This document shows, piece by piece, positions 48,909-59,818 of a DNA stretch of 64,000 nucleotides. A model generated the notes under the pieces. It saw nothing but the letters and a program-made list of their open reading frames with translations, was not told where the DNA came from and ran no database searches. The position numbers and the translations under genes are program-made. The stretch is from contig NC_033626.1 in NCBI RefSeq assembly GCF_001540865.1, forward strand, positions 12,306,065 to 12,370,064, read 5' to 3'. Within the stretch, counting starts at the first letter, position 1. Each line of letters opens with the position of its first letter. The DNA comes from Ananas comosus (Eukaryota > Streptophyta > Magnoliopsida > Poales > Bromeliaceae).

Positions 48909-49475
48909 TAGGCTTCATTTGGTTCGGAGTTAAGTAAGAACTAGTTATACCAAGAATGGGGTTAAGTTCAGGGTTAAAGTGGGGTTAGAGTAATTTTGTA
49001 TTTGGTTGAGAATTGAGTTTAGTCTAAGTATAAATAAAATAGTGTTTGGTTGGAGTGGATAGGATAAGAAGGATAATAGATTATTATAAATAAAAAATAA
49101 TGATTTTGCCATAATTTTTATATTTAAATTTAAATTTAAAATTTAAATAATTAAAATTAATAATTTTAAAATAATTTTTATATTTAAATTTAAATTTAAA
49201 ATTTAAATAATTAAAATTAATAATTTTAAATTTTAAATTTTAAATTTTAAATTAAAATCTATATTNTATATATATTTAAAATTTTAAAATTTAAAATTTA
49301 AATTTAAATTTATATTAAAAAAATTAAATAGAAGTGGAATTAACTTAATCCTATCCAAATGAGCTAGGATGAAATTAGCTAATTCCATCCCATAAATTTT
49401 TTTTTTGTTTCGGGTTAAAGGACGGGGGATAATCTCCTTATCCCCTTAAACCCCCCCAACCAAACGGGGCTTAAA
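48909..49475. mobile_element. MITE with AT-rich core and N joint
   Basis: Ends TAGGCTTCATTTGGTTCGG and, on the other strand, TAAGCCCCGTTTGGTTGGG form imperfect inverted repeats. The core is made of ATTTAAATTT-type tandem repeats with the N at 49266. The superfamily is not certain (hAT- or Harbinger-like). Confidence 0.6.
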
Positions 49476-50895
49476 GCTCCCAGCCAATCCTGGACAAGCC
49501 AGATGTAGTTTAACACAATCGTGCTGGTTACCCTGTTCAGTCAATAACTAGTACGGTACTTGTTCAAAAAGCTGCAGAGCAAACACTGAACACTGCACTC
49601 ACTAAGTCCAAAAATTCGAAAGAAAAAGAACTTTTCAGTTACCTTGTTAGTACAAGGACAACGCAAGGGTCATAAGGCACCTCCCTTAAAGAACCCTAGA
49701 ACCTAGACCATGCAAACTTGTCCTTAAAGCCTATTTCGTAGGTTTCTGCAACCATGCAATGTCAAATCCATCTTAAAAGCCTTTATCTCAAGAAAAAGGC
49801 AAAGCAACTTTCTATATAACCACTTCCTACCTTGTAACCAAGCTCATCCTATTGGTCACTCTTTTGTGAAAGTTCTCACAACCCCAGTTAGGATCTTCTC
49901 CTCATGCACCCAATAGTTTTGCTCCTCCCTTTGCTCTAAAGAGCAATTGTGCCTTGTGTTGGAGTAAAAGGAGGGTAGATACCTTTCTTCCTATTGCATC
50001 CAGTGAAAACAGTTGTTTCCTTTCTTAATTTTAGGGAGAATGTAGTGCTTGTAGGAAAGTGTGGATGCAGGTGATTGGTTAAGATGAATCATTGAGGAAA
50101 GGGGTTTGATGTGATAGTCATCTGTGATCTTGCATGTGGGAATGAGGTTAGTATAGCGCGTAGCCAAGGATGACTTGCCGATACTTATTAGTAGCTCGAT
50201 AAGACTATGATCTTAGTCCATCGACTAATGGTGTTTTTTTGTAACTGCTTTTATCCTTAAGAGAAAATCGGCAAGTTGCATTTGGCTACGCACCTGCCTC
50301 CTTTTCTCATGCTAGAGCAAAGATGATAACTTCTAAGTCATACACGCGCGTCCAATGGCTATTTTTGAAATGCAACTACCATCAGAAGGGCAATATAAAG
50401 AAAGGTATCTTACTTCTCTAAAGATCATCATCTTGTTTCATCACATTAATTACAAAGGGATTAATTTCACCAAGCAATGACTAATACACATTCTTTTCTT
50501 TTCGTAAACTCAATTCGCTAATGAAGATTTGCTAAGGTTTTCTTATTGTATAATTTGCCGCCCCTTATTCTCGTTTTGTAATGTATAATATTGTTTGTTT
50601 TTTTTTTTTCTTCTGCACAGCATCAAGAGTTGTCATTTACAAACATCAGCTACAACTAACAACTAACAAGCAGGATTAACTAGTGTGTTCTAATTAAACA
50701 GAGAACAAAAAGTTGGTTATTAAGTTAAAAACTTCAAGAGACTGCGATCGACGACTTGGCCCATTAGGGATGATTAATTTGCTTCTGCACTGATGCAATT
50801 ACCGTATAATCTATGCTCTGATTTGCCATCAAGCATTGAAAGAGCGGGTTAGCAATTTAGCATTGTATGGTGTTTTAGCAATGAGCGCATTATTA
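49476..50895. other. Intergenic, nothing recognised
   Basis: Mixed-composition sequence; I see no domain-bearing frame or RNA gene. Confidence 0.35.
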
Positions 50896-51172
50896 TATAT
50901 ATAGGGCTTTATTATATCTTTTTCGAGAATAGGGATAGGAATAGACCCTTATCCCCCACTTTATACCCAAACGCTAATTTTTTACCCGATAATAGTAGTT
51001 CTCGGTTATCCCTACCAACACCTCCATTTTCTATATAAAACTACTTAAAATTGTTCTTATCCTCGGGAACAACCCAATTTTTATCCAAACACTATTTTTC
51101 TTATCCCCATACTTGTACTTATCCCTGTAATAACTAGTTCTTGCTTATACCCGAACCAAACAGTACCTTAAT
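50896..51172. repeat. MITE-like fragment
   Basis: The right end reads AAGGTACTGTTTGGTTCGGG on the minus strand, the usual end of the same MITE class as at 48.9 kb, with internal ATAAG/TTATCC repeats. The left end is not recognisable, so it is probably truncated. Confidence 0.45.
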
Positions 51173-51265
51173 GTTTGTAAAGAGTTTCTCTGTTCTATGT
51201 CATTGTAATCAGTGGGAGATTTTTTTTTTTTTCCCTTTACCATCACATCTTTTAAATTTAACTTT

Positions 51266-51415
51266 ATAAGTGGTAAAGAATTTGTTGATTGATATTCGAG
51301 GTCTCAAATTCGAATACTAATTGATTTATATTTCTAGCTAAATTTATTTTCTAAATGAAATAAACGAAACGGAATAGAGCATGCTACATATCTCCCAAGA
51401 AAAAAAAAAAAAAAA
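51266..51415 (+). mobile_element. SINE (copy J), head truncated
   Basis: Starts inside the A-box region (ATAAGTGGTAAAGAATTTG), then a B-box-like CAAATTCGAATACTAA, the body and tail GCATGCTACATATCTCCCA with an A-run. Confidence 0.7.
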
Positions 51416-51761
51416 ACTCTGAAACGTAGTGCCAACGAAGCGGAAGCTAAACTTGAATAAACATAACCACTTCTTTCAAATTCAACTAAATAAAATTGAA
51501 GTTTTTCGAGCTTTAGGCCACAAGCAGGATATATGATCTGAGTAGACTAAATCCATTTTTCTCTGCTTTTTTTTTTTCGGTCACGTTTCCTATTTCTTTA
51601 GCCTAAAAACCACGCGTTCATCTTAACATACCAATATTCATAGTACAAGTGTAGCAAAGATAACATAGAATCTACACAACACCCCCAGATTAAAGCAGAA
51701 CCCAAGAGAAAAAGAAAAAGAAAAATGGACCTCTAAGTAAAGTGAGTTTGCGAAGAAGGGA

Positions 51762-51923
51762 TCAGAGGGAGAGGATCCCTTCCTTGACGAAGAGGCCGAG
51801 CACGAGGATGAGGAAACCGAGGGTGATGCATTGGGTGGCGGACACGATGGTCTGCGAGTACGCCAACAGCGTTACGCCCGCGCCCACGCACCCTATCAAG
51901 AACCCGCTCAAGTTCCGATCCAT
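51762..51923 (-). CDS. Small two-helix membrane protein, 53 aa
   Basis: Intronless minus-strand frame of 53 residues beginning MDRNLSGFLIGCVGAGVTLL and ending VKEGILSL. Two hydrophobic segments, about 7-24 and 32-47, are separated by AYSQTIVSATQC, giving a hairpin membrane protein. Codon use is strongly GC-biased compared with the flanks, and the frame starts directly after a CT-rich leader (TCTCTCTC run at 51950) typical of plant mRNAs. I believe similar short proteins exist across land plants but cannot name a function. The frame is below usual size cut-offs. Its upstream leader is duplicated around the N at 52180. Confidence 0.65.
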   Translation of the reverse strand: MDRNLSGFLIGCVGAGVTLLAYSQTIVSATQCITLGFLILVLGLFVKEGILSL

Positions 51924-51956
51924 CCCTGATCCCTGATCCCTGATCCCTTTCTCTCT

Positions 51957-52402
51957 CTCTCTCTCTCTTTCTAATTTCCCTTCTCAAAGATGCTGGTGTG
52001 GAAGAGAATACAAGTAGCCCCAAAGTCAACTGGTTTTACACAGGGAAATGAGATAGAGAAAAACAACAACAACAATAATAATAATAATAATAATAATAAT
52101 AAGAGAACGTGTTTGACTTTTCCTCTAATGTATCTTGATGTCGTATATAAAAAAAAAGGGATTTTTATATTATGAGTTTNCTCTCTCTCTCTTTCTAATT
52201 TCCCTTCTCAAAGATGCTGGTGTGGAAGAGAATACAAGTAGCCCCAAAGTCAACTGGTTTTACACAGGGAAATGAGATAGAGAAAAACAACAACAACAAT
52301 AATAAAAATAATAATAATAATTCTAAAAATTTGTATATTGTCAAATATGTATTATAATTTTTTACAGTATATAAAAAAAAAGGGATTTTTATATTATGAG
52401 TT
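51957..52402. repeat. Duplicated leader region around an N joint
   Basis: Copy 1 (about 51957-52179) and copy 2 (52181-52402) share the CT run, AAGATGCTGGTGTGGAAGAG and onwards, and both end in AAAGGGATTTTTATATTATG. They differ in the centre ((AAT)n length and about 40 bp of unrelated sequence). Either unmerged contig ends or two haplotypes placed in series. Confidence 0.85.
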
Positions 52403-52446
52403 TATGAGTGCCGGCTTTTAAATATACTTTAATTTTTTAATATTAT

Positions 52447-54811
52447 TATTATTATTTTTTTTTGAGAGAAAGGTAGCACGCTACTCGCTTCATTCATTTA
52501 GAAAGTGAATTAAGCTACATGAGTGAGGCAACGCAGGCCTCAGAGAATGGCGGAAAAAAAAAAGGGTTTACAGTTCAATCACTTCTCTGGGCTAAGTTTG
52601 TTCCATAGGTCCGTCAGCTGCTTAACCTTGTAGATACTGGCTATTGGGTCAGTCTGGGTCATCCTGAATATTGCTCTGTTCCTGAGGTCCCAAATGACCC
52701 ACCGACAGGCTATAAGTCCAATAAGCCCAGGAGAAGCCGGTTGACTTCGCTTCCTTTCCGTCCATCTCTCCCATACCATGTGTACATCATCACCCAAATC
52801 TCCCAGGTGGGTGATCACCTCGGTCTTTACCAAAAGGAATCTAGTAACCACACATTGGGTGAATAGATGATTGATTGTTTCCTCTTCCAGTCCGCACAGC
52901 ATCATTTTGTATTGCCAGTCCATCCCCTCTTTGCCAAATTGTCGGCTGTAAGCGGTTTCTTCTTAAGGACGAGCCAACAGAACACTTTCACTTTAAGGGG
53001 TATACGTAAACACCAGATCTTGCCAGTACGGGCATCCCTCATGCCACCGTCCCTTAGTGTTGAATAAGTTGACTCCACAGTAAAGCATCCATCAGTGCTC
53101 CAACGCCAAAGCACGCTGTCCTGTCCCTGACTAATACAAGCGTTAGAGATCCTGTCCTTAAGAGCTGTAATGCTCGCGTTCACGCTGGGATTACCATAGA
53201 TGTCGTCACCCAGAATCGTATCCCAACACCAACCATTACAACTCAAACAATCACTGATTTTCAAATTTGTACGAGGCTGCGATAGATAGAATATCTCAGG
53301 GAACAACGAGCTAAGGGTCATTTCCCCACACCAACGGTCTTCCCGTTACCCAACTTATAAATAGCTCCCCATTTGAAGATTTCTTTTAGGCTAAGTACTC
53401 CCTTCCACCAAAAGGAAGGCGGTCTGAAAAAACCTCCCTCCTTTAATGGTATTCTTCGACGATAGAATAAGTCATGAATTAATTTATTCCATTGCAACTG
53501 TGGTGCGTTCTGAAATTTCCACCACCACTTAACGAGGAAGGCTCGATTCATCGTACTAATGTCGAGGATGCCCAAGCCTCCCTCATTCTTACTCCGACAC
53601 ACACTCTGCCACGAGGCCAGGCATCTAATACCTGGAGGATTCTGGCCTCCGGTCCAAAAGAAATCTCTTCGTAGAGTCTCAATACGCTTAATTACCCATT
53701 TAGGAGGCATGAAAACCGAGAGATAGTAAAGGGGTAGATTAGAGAGCACGACATTTACCAGGATGAGTCTGCCCCATCTCGATAGTAACTTTTCTTGCCA
53801 CCCGTCGATTTTATTTTGGATTTTACAGATAATCCCTCTCCAGTCCTCCTTACAAGGTGGTCTGGTCGACAAAGGCAAACCTAGGTATCTAGTAGGTAGA
53901 CCACCGACTTTGCATCCGAGTAGGTGCGCAAGCACACAAGCTTTTCCTTCTGTCCGTCCAGTGTAGTAAATTTTCGACTTCTCTCTATTAATTCTCATTC
54001 CCGACGCCCATTCGAAGAGTTGCCATAAGAATTTTAGGTTTCGCAAGCATTTTTTTCCTGGCCTCACAGAAGAAAAAGGTATCATCTGAAAATTGGATAA
54101 GGGTAGTCCTGGAGGCCTCTGTGGGACCAATACTAGTAATGAGATTATTACCCATTGCCTCATTAGTCAGTCTGGCTCATTAGTCAGTCTGGCAAGACAT
54201 TCCGCAACTAGTAGGAAAAGGAAAGGAGAGAGCGGGTCCCCCTATCGTACGCCCCTCTTTGTTTTAATCCAATTAGTGGCGTCATCATTAATCAGAACTG
54301 CGACCTTGGCATTGCAAATGCATAGTTTGATCCAGTTGCACCAGGTTTCATCGAAACCCCACCAACGTAAGCTGCTAAAGAGGAAGGGCCAGTAGATTCT
54401 ATCATAAGTCTTTTCGAAATCCACCTTTACCCCGACTCCCTCTACCGCCGACCTAGTTCCCCAGCCTAGGAGCTCACGGACGGCTACAAAAGCATCAGTG
54501 ATGTTTCTCCCTTTGAGGAAAGCCAATTGGGAGGGGGAGATAAGGTCGCTCATAACCTGTTCCATCCGATTGGCTAATACCTTGGATATGATCTACTGGA
54601 TCCTGTTCAAGAGACTTATGGGTCTGAAGTCGTTCGCTCGTTTAGCTCCTTCCTTTTTCGAAATAAGACAGATATAGGTGTAGTAAATTGGGCCGGTGGT
54701 CAACGTCCCCTCGAACAATTCTTGAAATATATTCAATAAGTCTCCCTAGAGAATGTCCCAGAAAGTTTGGTAGAAGCTGAGAGGGAAGCCGTCAGGTCCT
54801 GGCTCCTCGTA
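52447..54811 (-). mobile_element. L1-type LINE, 5'-truncated and decayed
   Basis: Minus-strand non-LTR element of 2.36 kb. From its 5' end it codes for reverse transcriptase palm blocks (FEKTYDRIYWPFLFSSLRWW, RGDPLSPFLFLLVAECLARL), a catalytic box FSDD in place of the usual Y/FADD, thumb (YLGLPLS, WQEKLLSRWGRLILVNVVLS), then zf-RVT (WCLRIPLKVKVFCWLV) and the terminal WVIWDLRNRAIF segment. It ends with the family 3' tail and a T-run on the + strand. Several frameshifts and stops disable it. A 12-bp target duplication TTTTAATATTAT lies at 52435-52446 and 54812-54823. Endonuclease and ORF1 are absent. Confidence 0.92.
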
Positions 54812-54823
54812 TTTTAATATTAT

Positions 54824-55401
54824 ATTAATACAATGATTTCACCACTAACAGTAATAATTTGCAAGGATCAAATAATTTAGTAAAAACGCTTCAGTTTAAT
54901 TATTAATATTGGAACTTTTGATTCTTAAATTTTTTATTTTATTTTTTTTCATCCATGAAAAATTATTCGCGCCTTACAATTATTATATTAATAAGTATAC
55001 ATAGGATGTGTTCATATCAGTGCTAAAATTTCGGATCTCATGGGAACTCTGCAGTTAAGCGTTTTTGGGCGACCCCTAGAAGCTTTATGCCTACGGGCTT
55101 ATGGAGTTTGGAGGTCAGAGATATCCCCACATACCATCTCAAATAAAAAAGAAAAAAAAACAAGAAATTTCTTTTCTTACCTTATAAATAATAATTTATT
55201 GATTTACTTTTTTGTTCTTTTGAGTGCGTATACATCCCGAATAATTTGTCAATAAACAGTGAAAAGAGAAAAAAGAAGAAGAAGATCCCAATAATAACAC
55301 ATCTGCAAACATGAAGGAAACAAAGTATAAGATGAAGAAGAGCTTCCATGGAAGAGTCTTTGTAGAGTTAAGAACAAAGTCCATGTCCCTTCCACTCTCT
55401 A
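54824..55401. other. Intergenic
   Basis: AT-rich. The right part should be the 3' UTR of the minus-strand gene that follows. Nothing else is seen. Confidence 0.4.
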
Positions 55402-56493
55402 TCACTTCACATACTCCTCTTCTTTTCCAGCTTCCTCTAACTCTCTCAACCCTCCAACCTTTTGCTCAATCTCTTCAATCAACTCCTCTCTCCACAACTC
55501 TGCCCTTGCAGCTTCCTCAATGTCTTCTTGCTACATAATGCAAAACATACATAACTGATCAGTTTTTCTTTTCTTTTCTCTTTTTATTAAGAATAGGCAC
55601 TAATTAACATGCTTCTTAGTACGCTCTTTGATAGAGAAATTTACCTTCTCGTAGACCCAGTGCACTGTTCCATCTCCCCCATCTTTCCTGTACTCCTCTC
55701 CATCATAAAAAGGATCCTGTTTCATAGCTTTTGTTGTAATTGCAGAGAACATAAAACATGACAAGTTCTCGTGAGATTGATTGGGTGAGTGCTCACTTTC
55801 ATGGATCCAAAGAAGCAGCATCCCCAGCATGTGAACATAATGTACAAAGTGTCTACAAAAGGCCCTCGCGCATAGTAATTAAGGCGAAAAGTGTAAAAAA
55901 CAAAAAAAACCAAAGGTAACAGCTTATGATTTCTCGTTCTTTTAGTTTTGGAGAGTGTGTTTGTTACTCACAAACATTCTTCATGGCTGCGTCGCTGAGA
56001 TGCCAAACTGATTTGTGGACGACGTAGTCTCGTTGTCCTGCGACGTGCTCGATCATAATTGCCATGAGAGGCCAATCTGGGAAAGCATTCAACTTCCATG
56101 AAGAGCTCCCTCTTCCCTTTTTCCCTCCAATCTACAAGCAACCAAAAAACAAAAAAAGACAATGAAATCTCGTGTTATCGATCGCCGTATTCTGATATTT
56201 GTTAATACAATCTTGCTTTCAGCAATTCTACGAAGATGTTCAGAAGACGAAATAATCTTTACCTGAGACCAACTAATGTTTCCGCGACATTCTTGAACTT
56301 TTCTGAGCTGTGAACATAATGAAAAGAACCAAAAGCATGCACTCAAACATTTAAACAATTAGAAATTCAAAAGAAACATGAATGGTGACTTGTAGCAAGT
56401 TGTGATTAGAACTTTGTCAAGTGAGTGGAGATCCGATTTTGCGGATTGGAAGGCAGGGCAGTGAGCGTGGGGCTTGAATACTGGCAAAGCCAT
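55402..56493 (-). CDS. Conserved plant protein of unknown function, one membrane helix
   Basis: Six short exons: 56493-56413, 56307-56263, 56131-55972, 55852-55797, 55716-55645 and 55530-55402, giving 180 residues with consistent phases. The sequence has VQECRGNISWSQ, then WKLNAFPDWPLMAIMIEHVA and QRDYVVHKSVWHLSDAAMKN, a hydrophobic segment YIMFTCWGCCFFGSM (probable membrane helix), DPFYDGEEYRKDGGDGTVHW and an acidic helical tail AELWREELIEEIEQKVGGL. I recognise this as a family conserved across land plants but know no name or function. The exon 1 donor (AAA|GTTCTA) is weak, so the first 27 residues are less certain. The WHLSD region with its Tyr-rich, membrane-proximal stretch may suggest an organelle membrane location, which is speculation. 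Confidence 0.8.
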
Positions 56494-57903
56494 TAAGTTG
56501 GTCTTCTGTGTTTCTTCAGTCTCTTTGAGAGTTTAGGCTATACTTTTGAGCTCCATTTTTTGCCTCAGGTGCATGTAGTTGGGTAAGGTTGAGGGGTGGA
56601 TAAGGAAGCTTAGGCATTCAACCTTTTCCACACAAATTCAGTGTCTTTGTCAATACCACCAGACCTGTCCAAGCCCACCATGACCCAAGAAAGGTGGGCT
56701 TTGGTTGAAGCCCCAAAGATCTGGACCCCTTGCAGGGTTAGTTTTGGCCCATATTATTAAATATAAAAATATGTAAATACTGTTCTCTATTAAGCTTTTA
56801 GAGTAGAATAATTGTTTTATATATTTCACATGATATCAGAGCAGGAGGTTCTGAGTTCGAGCCACGCTAAACTCCTAGCATTATTAATTTTCTCCCATTT
56901 AATTCAAATTTATGTCATAGGTCTTGTAAAAGGTCTCGAGCCCAGACGTGGGGGTTCACACATATGGCCAAAACATCTTGCAGCTTTCCTGAAAATTTTT
57001 TTACCTCTTGTTCAATACATATGCTCTTTTTAAATAGCAAATTATGGGAGCATGCCTATTCATGTTGATAGAGATATACCGATCTTTTAGATTCACAGTT
57101 GTAAGCGCTCTATTTTTCAGTCTCATTCTTAATTACCAGCAGCACTAACAATAGAAAATTATGCGCGCCCTATGTATAAAATAGCATATAGTTTATGCAA
57201 GAGGTTCTTTTGCTTTTATTACATCCTTCAGACGTAAAGCTTCGTTTAATTTATTTAACAGTGTTATTTTGCTGAATCCTGAACAAAGGATTCACGGTCA
57301 AAGAGGGTGACTTGGGCTAAGAAGTGTGGAAACAGTTATAATAGCTATGCATTCTCGTGTTGGGACTTCAAATCTTATTACTGGAAGATTATAAGTGGTG
57401 CTAATGCATGGATAACTTATCATGAATCACTAGGTTGTTAACTCCCAGGTCTTTTTAATACCAACCCCACCTTAGTATATCTCAATGGTGGATTGTGTGA
57501 CAAAGGCAAATGTTGAAGCCCATTACCAAAGTAGAAACATCAGAGGAGTAGGCAATGGCAACTTATGGCAAAAGTAGAAACACAGGAGAAGCACATAAGC
57601 ATTAGTGAGTGGACCTCTTAATGGAGTTGGAATGCACCAAGCAACTTTAGTTGAAACATCTTGCTAATAAAAAATACTTGGAACAAAACTCATTTGAGCA
57701 AGTAAGGGTAGGTGTAGAAAATAGCAAAACCACAATGTGCTTTAGTTGGCATAAGTAGATGTCACACTATCTCATAGCTAGAGATCTACAGTATTATTAT
57801 TATATTCATTATATTCATGTATAAAATGATCCTCTCACTCTAAATACCATCCAAGCAAAAACACAAGCTACTTCGAAGTTCTAATTCCTCAGTTGGAAAC
57901 AAA
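56494..57903. other. Intergenic with a possible LTR-element scar
   Basis: Around 56830 the sequence CATGATATCAGAGCAGGAGG followed by GAGTTCGAGCC resembles an LTR end plus an initiator-Met primer-binding site. No partner LTR was found. The rest holds the promoters of the divergently arranged neighbours. Confidence 0.3.
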
Positions 57904-58673
57904 ATGAAGGAGCATGGGGAAACTTCTAAAGCTCCAATGGTTGGAGGAGGGATCAGTAGGGGTGTTTCTATACTAGACTCAGTCCTTCGTCTTGTCGCGA
58001 TAGTCGGCACTATAGGGAGTGCTATAGCCATGGGAACTACTAATGAAACCCTCCCTTTCTTCACGCAGTTCATTCGGTTCAAGGCGGAATATAATGATCT
58101 CCCAACCTTCACGTAAGCAATAATGCGTATAACAACTAATGTTGCAATATGTTCTAACATTTGAGGTTAGTTGCATGCATTTTGTTGTGAATCATTTGTT
58201 TCTCTTTTGTTGTCAACAGCTTCTTTGTGATCGCGAACTCAGTGGTGTGTGCTTATCTTGTTCTCTCGATTCCTCTATCCATTGTGCACATCATCAAGAG
58301 CAGCGCGAGATATACGAGACTAGTGCTAATCTTCTTTGACGCGGTGAGAGAACTTTTAATATAGTGGGATAGCTAAAACAAAAGTGGATGAGATTATAAA
58401 GCTAGTAAGTCGGCAATTAATTGGCCCTTTTTTGTATTTTGTTTCGAATTGGTGAAGGTTATGCTAGCACTATTGACGGCGGGGGCTTCAGCAGCGGCGG
58501 CCATAGTGTACCTTGCTCATAAGGGCAATGTCAGAGCCAACTGGTTAGCGATTTGCCAACAGTTCAACTCATTCTGCGAGCGAATCTCTGGGTCACTGAT
58601 TGGTTCATTTGTTGCCGTCATCGTGCTGATACTCCTCATCTTCTTATCTTCGTCAGCCCTCGCAAGGCATTGA
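57904..58673 (+). CDS. CASP-like membrane protein
   Basis: Three exons: 57904-58112, 58220-58343 and 58458-58673, giving 182 residues. Four membrane helices: [60 protein letters not shown]; and [24 protein letters not shown] signatures visible are the first loop [11 protein letters not shown], the DLPTFTFF segment and the second loop [14 protein letters not shown] with its paired Cys. CASP proteins form the scaffold of the Casparian strip in endodermis; CASP-like relatives mark other membrane domains. The conserved first loop leans toward a true CASP, but the motif is not decisive. Exon phases agree and the start is the first ATG before the helix. Confidence 0.9.
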
Positions 58674-58981
58674 TTGTTAGGAATTGAAAATGATCGCGCG
58701 CCCGTTTGTGTTTGTGTGTGTGAGGATTAATGAGTGGTTTAGTGGTGCTTGTTGTGTGACTATCTCTCTATAAAATGTACGTTCCTTTTTCTATTTTGTT
58801 GAAATTGGATTATGCCTCTACGTTCAGCTGTTATTTTTTCCTTATGTCTTTGCTGCGGATGCTATTGTTTGTATTCTAAAATTTGAAATGCAATGCCATC
58901 ATGTTATGCATAAAAGCATTATAGCCTATATAGATTGAGTATTTATTTCTTCTAAATAATTAAGTGAAATAATTATTAATT

Positions 58982-59055
58982 GGCCTATTAGCTCAGTTGG
59001 TTAGAGCGTCGTGCTAATAACGCGAAGGTCGCAGGTTCGAGACCTGCATGGGCCA
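58982..59055 (+). tRNA. tRNA-Ile (AAT anticodon)
   Basis: A 74-nt cloverleaf. The acceptor stem GGCCTAT pairs with ATGGGCC (one G-U), followed by discriminator A. The D arm is AGCTCAGTTGGTTAGAGC and the anticodon loop CTAATAA gives AAT. The T arm is GCAGGTTCGAGACCTGC. The A box TAGCTCAGTTGG and B box GGTTCGAGACC are both intact. No CCA is encoded and no intron is present. Confidence 0.97.
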
Positions 59056-59560
59056 TTAATTATTTTGATTCCATTTTAGTGATACTTATCGGATATAAAA
59101 TTTAAACTTGTTGTTTACTTAAATAAATTTATAGTTAAATGGTGCTTTGAGATTTTATAGTTAAAAAGTCAGCAATTGATTTAAATCGAACAAACAAAAA
59201 GATTAGATAATAAAACCTAAATTTTATTTAAGTAATTTGATCACTCATTGAATAATATAAAATTTAAACTAATTGTTTAATTAAATAAATTTATAGTTAA
59301 TCAAATTGTATAAAATATGCCAACTAAATTCATAACCATAAATGACATATTCAAATTTAGAATTTTAAAAAAGTAACTAACTAATTTGAATCTAACAAAT
59401 TAAATGATTGGACAGTGAAAATCTAAATTTTAACATTTATAGCAGTAATAGTTGCGAATATATTTTATATATTTTTTAACTTACATTAATCGCACATTAC
59501 CCAAAAAAATTATTCTATCAAAAGCATTATATGTAGTGGATCGGACTTATACACTGACCG
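59056..59560. other. Intergenic AT-rich stretch
   Basis: Nothing recognised between the tRNA gene and the NudC promoter. Confidence 0.4.
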
Positions 59561-59818
59561 GCCCATTATCAGCCTCGTTGTAGCCCACGCTTCTATCTTT
59601 TTTTAACGGCTAGGATCTAATCAAAGCTTATCCTGATACGACTAGAGAAGTATCTAGATCTCTCGCGGGTCTCTATATACACATCGGAACAATCTCAAAC
59701 CCTCTCCGGTGATCCATTTCCATCAGCAAAACCCCTCAAGCCATTCTTGTTACGCCTTGCAAACCCTACCTCACAGTTCACCGATCATCTCTGATCATCG
59801 TCCCCACGAGCACGCGCC
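59561..59818 (+). promoter_or_regulatory. Promoter and leader of the NudC gene
   Basis: GGCCCATTATCAG and TAGCCCACGC (site II like boxes, about 59560-59590), TCTATATACAC (TATA box, about 59671) and an AAACCCTCTCC/AAACCCCTCAAGCC leader. The layout matches broadly expressed plant genes. Confidence 0.55.

Noticed and set aside
56820..56890. tRNA-like or SINE-like sequence with ATATCAGAGCAGG and GAGTTCGAGCC
   Set aside because: It resembles a primer-binding site plus a B box, but no cloverleaf, LTR pair or target duplication could be found.
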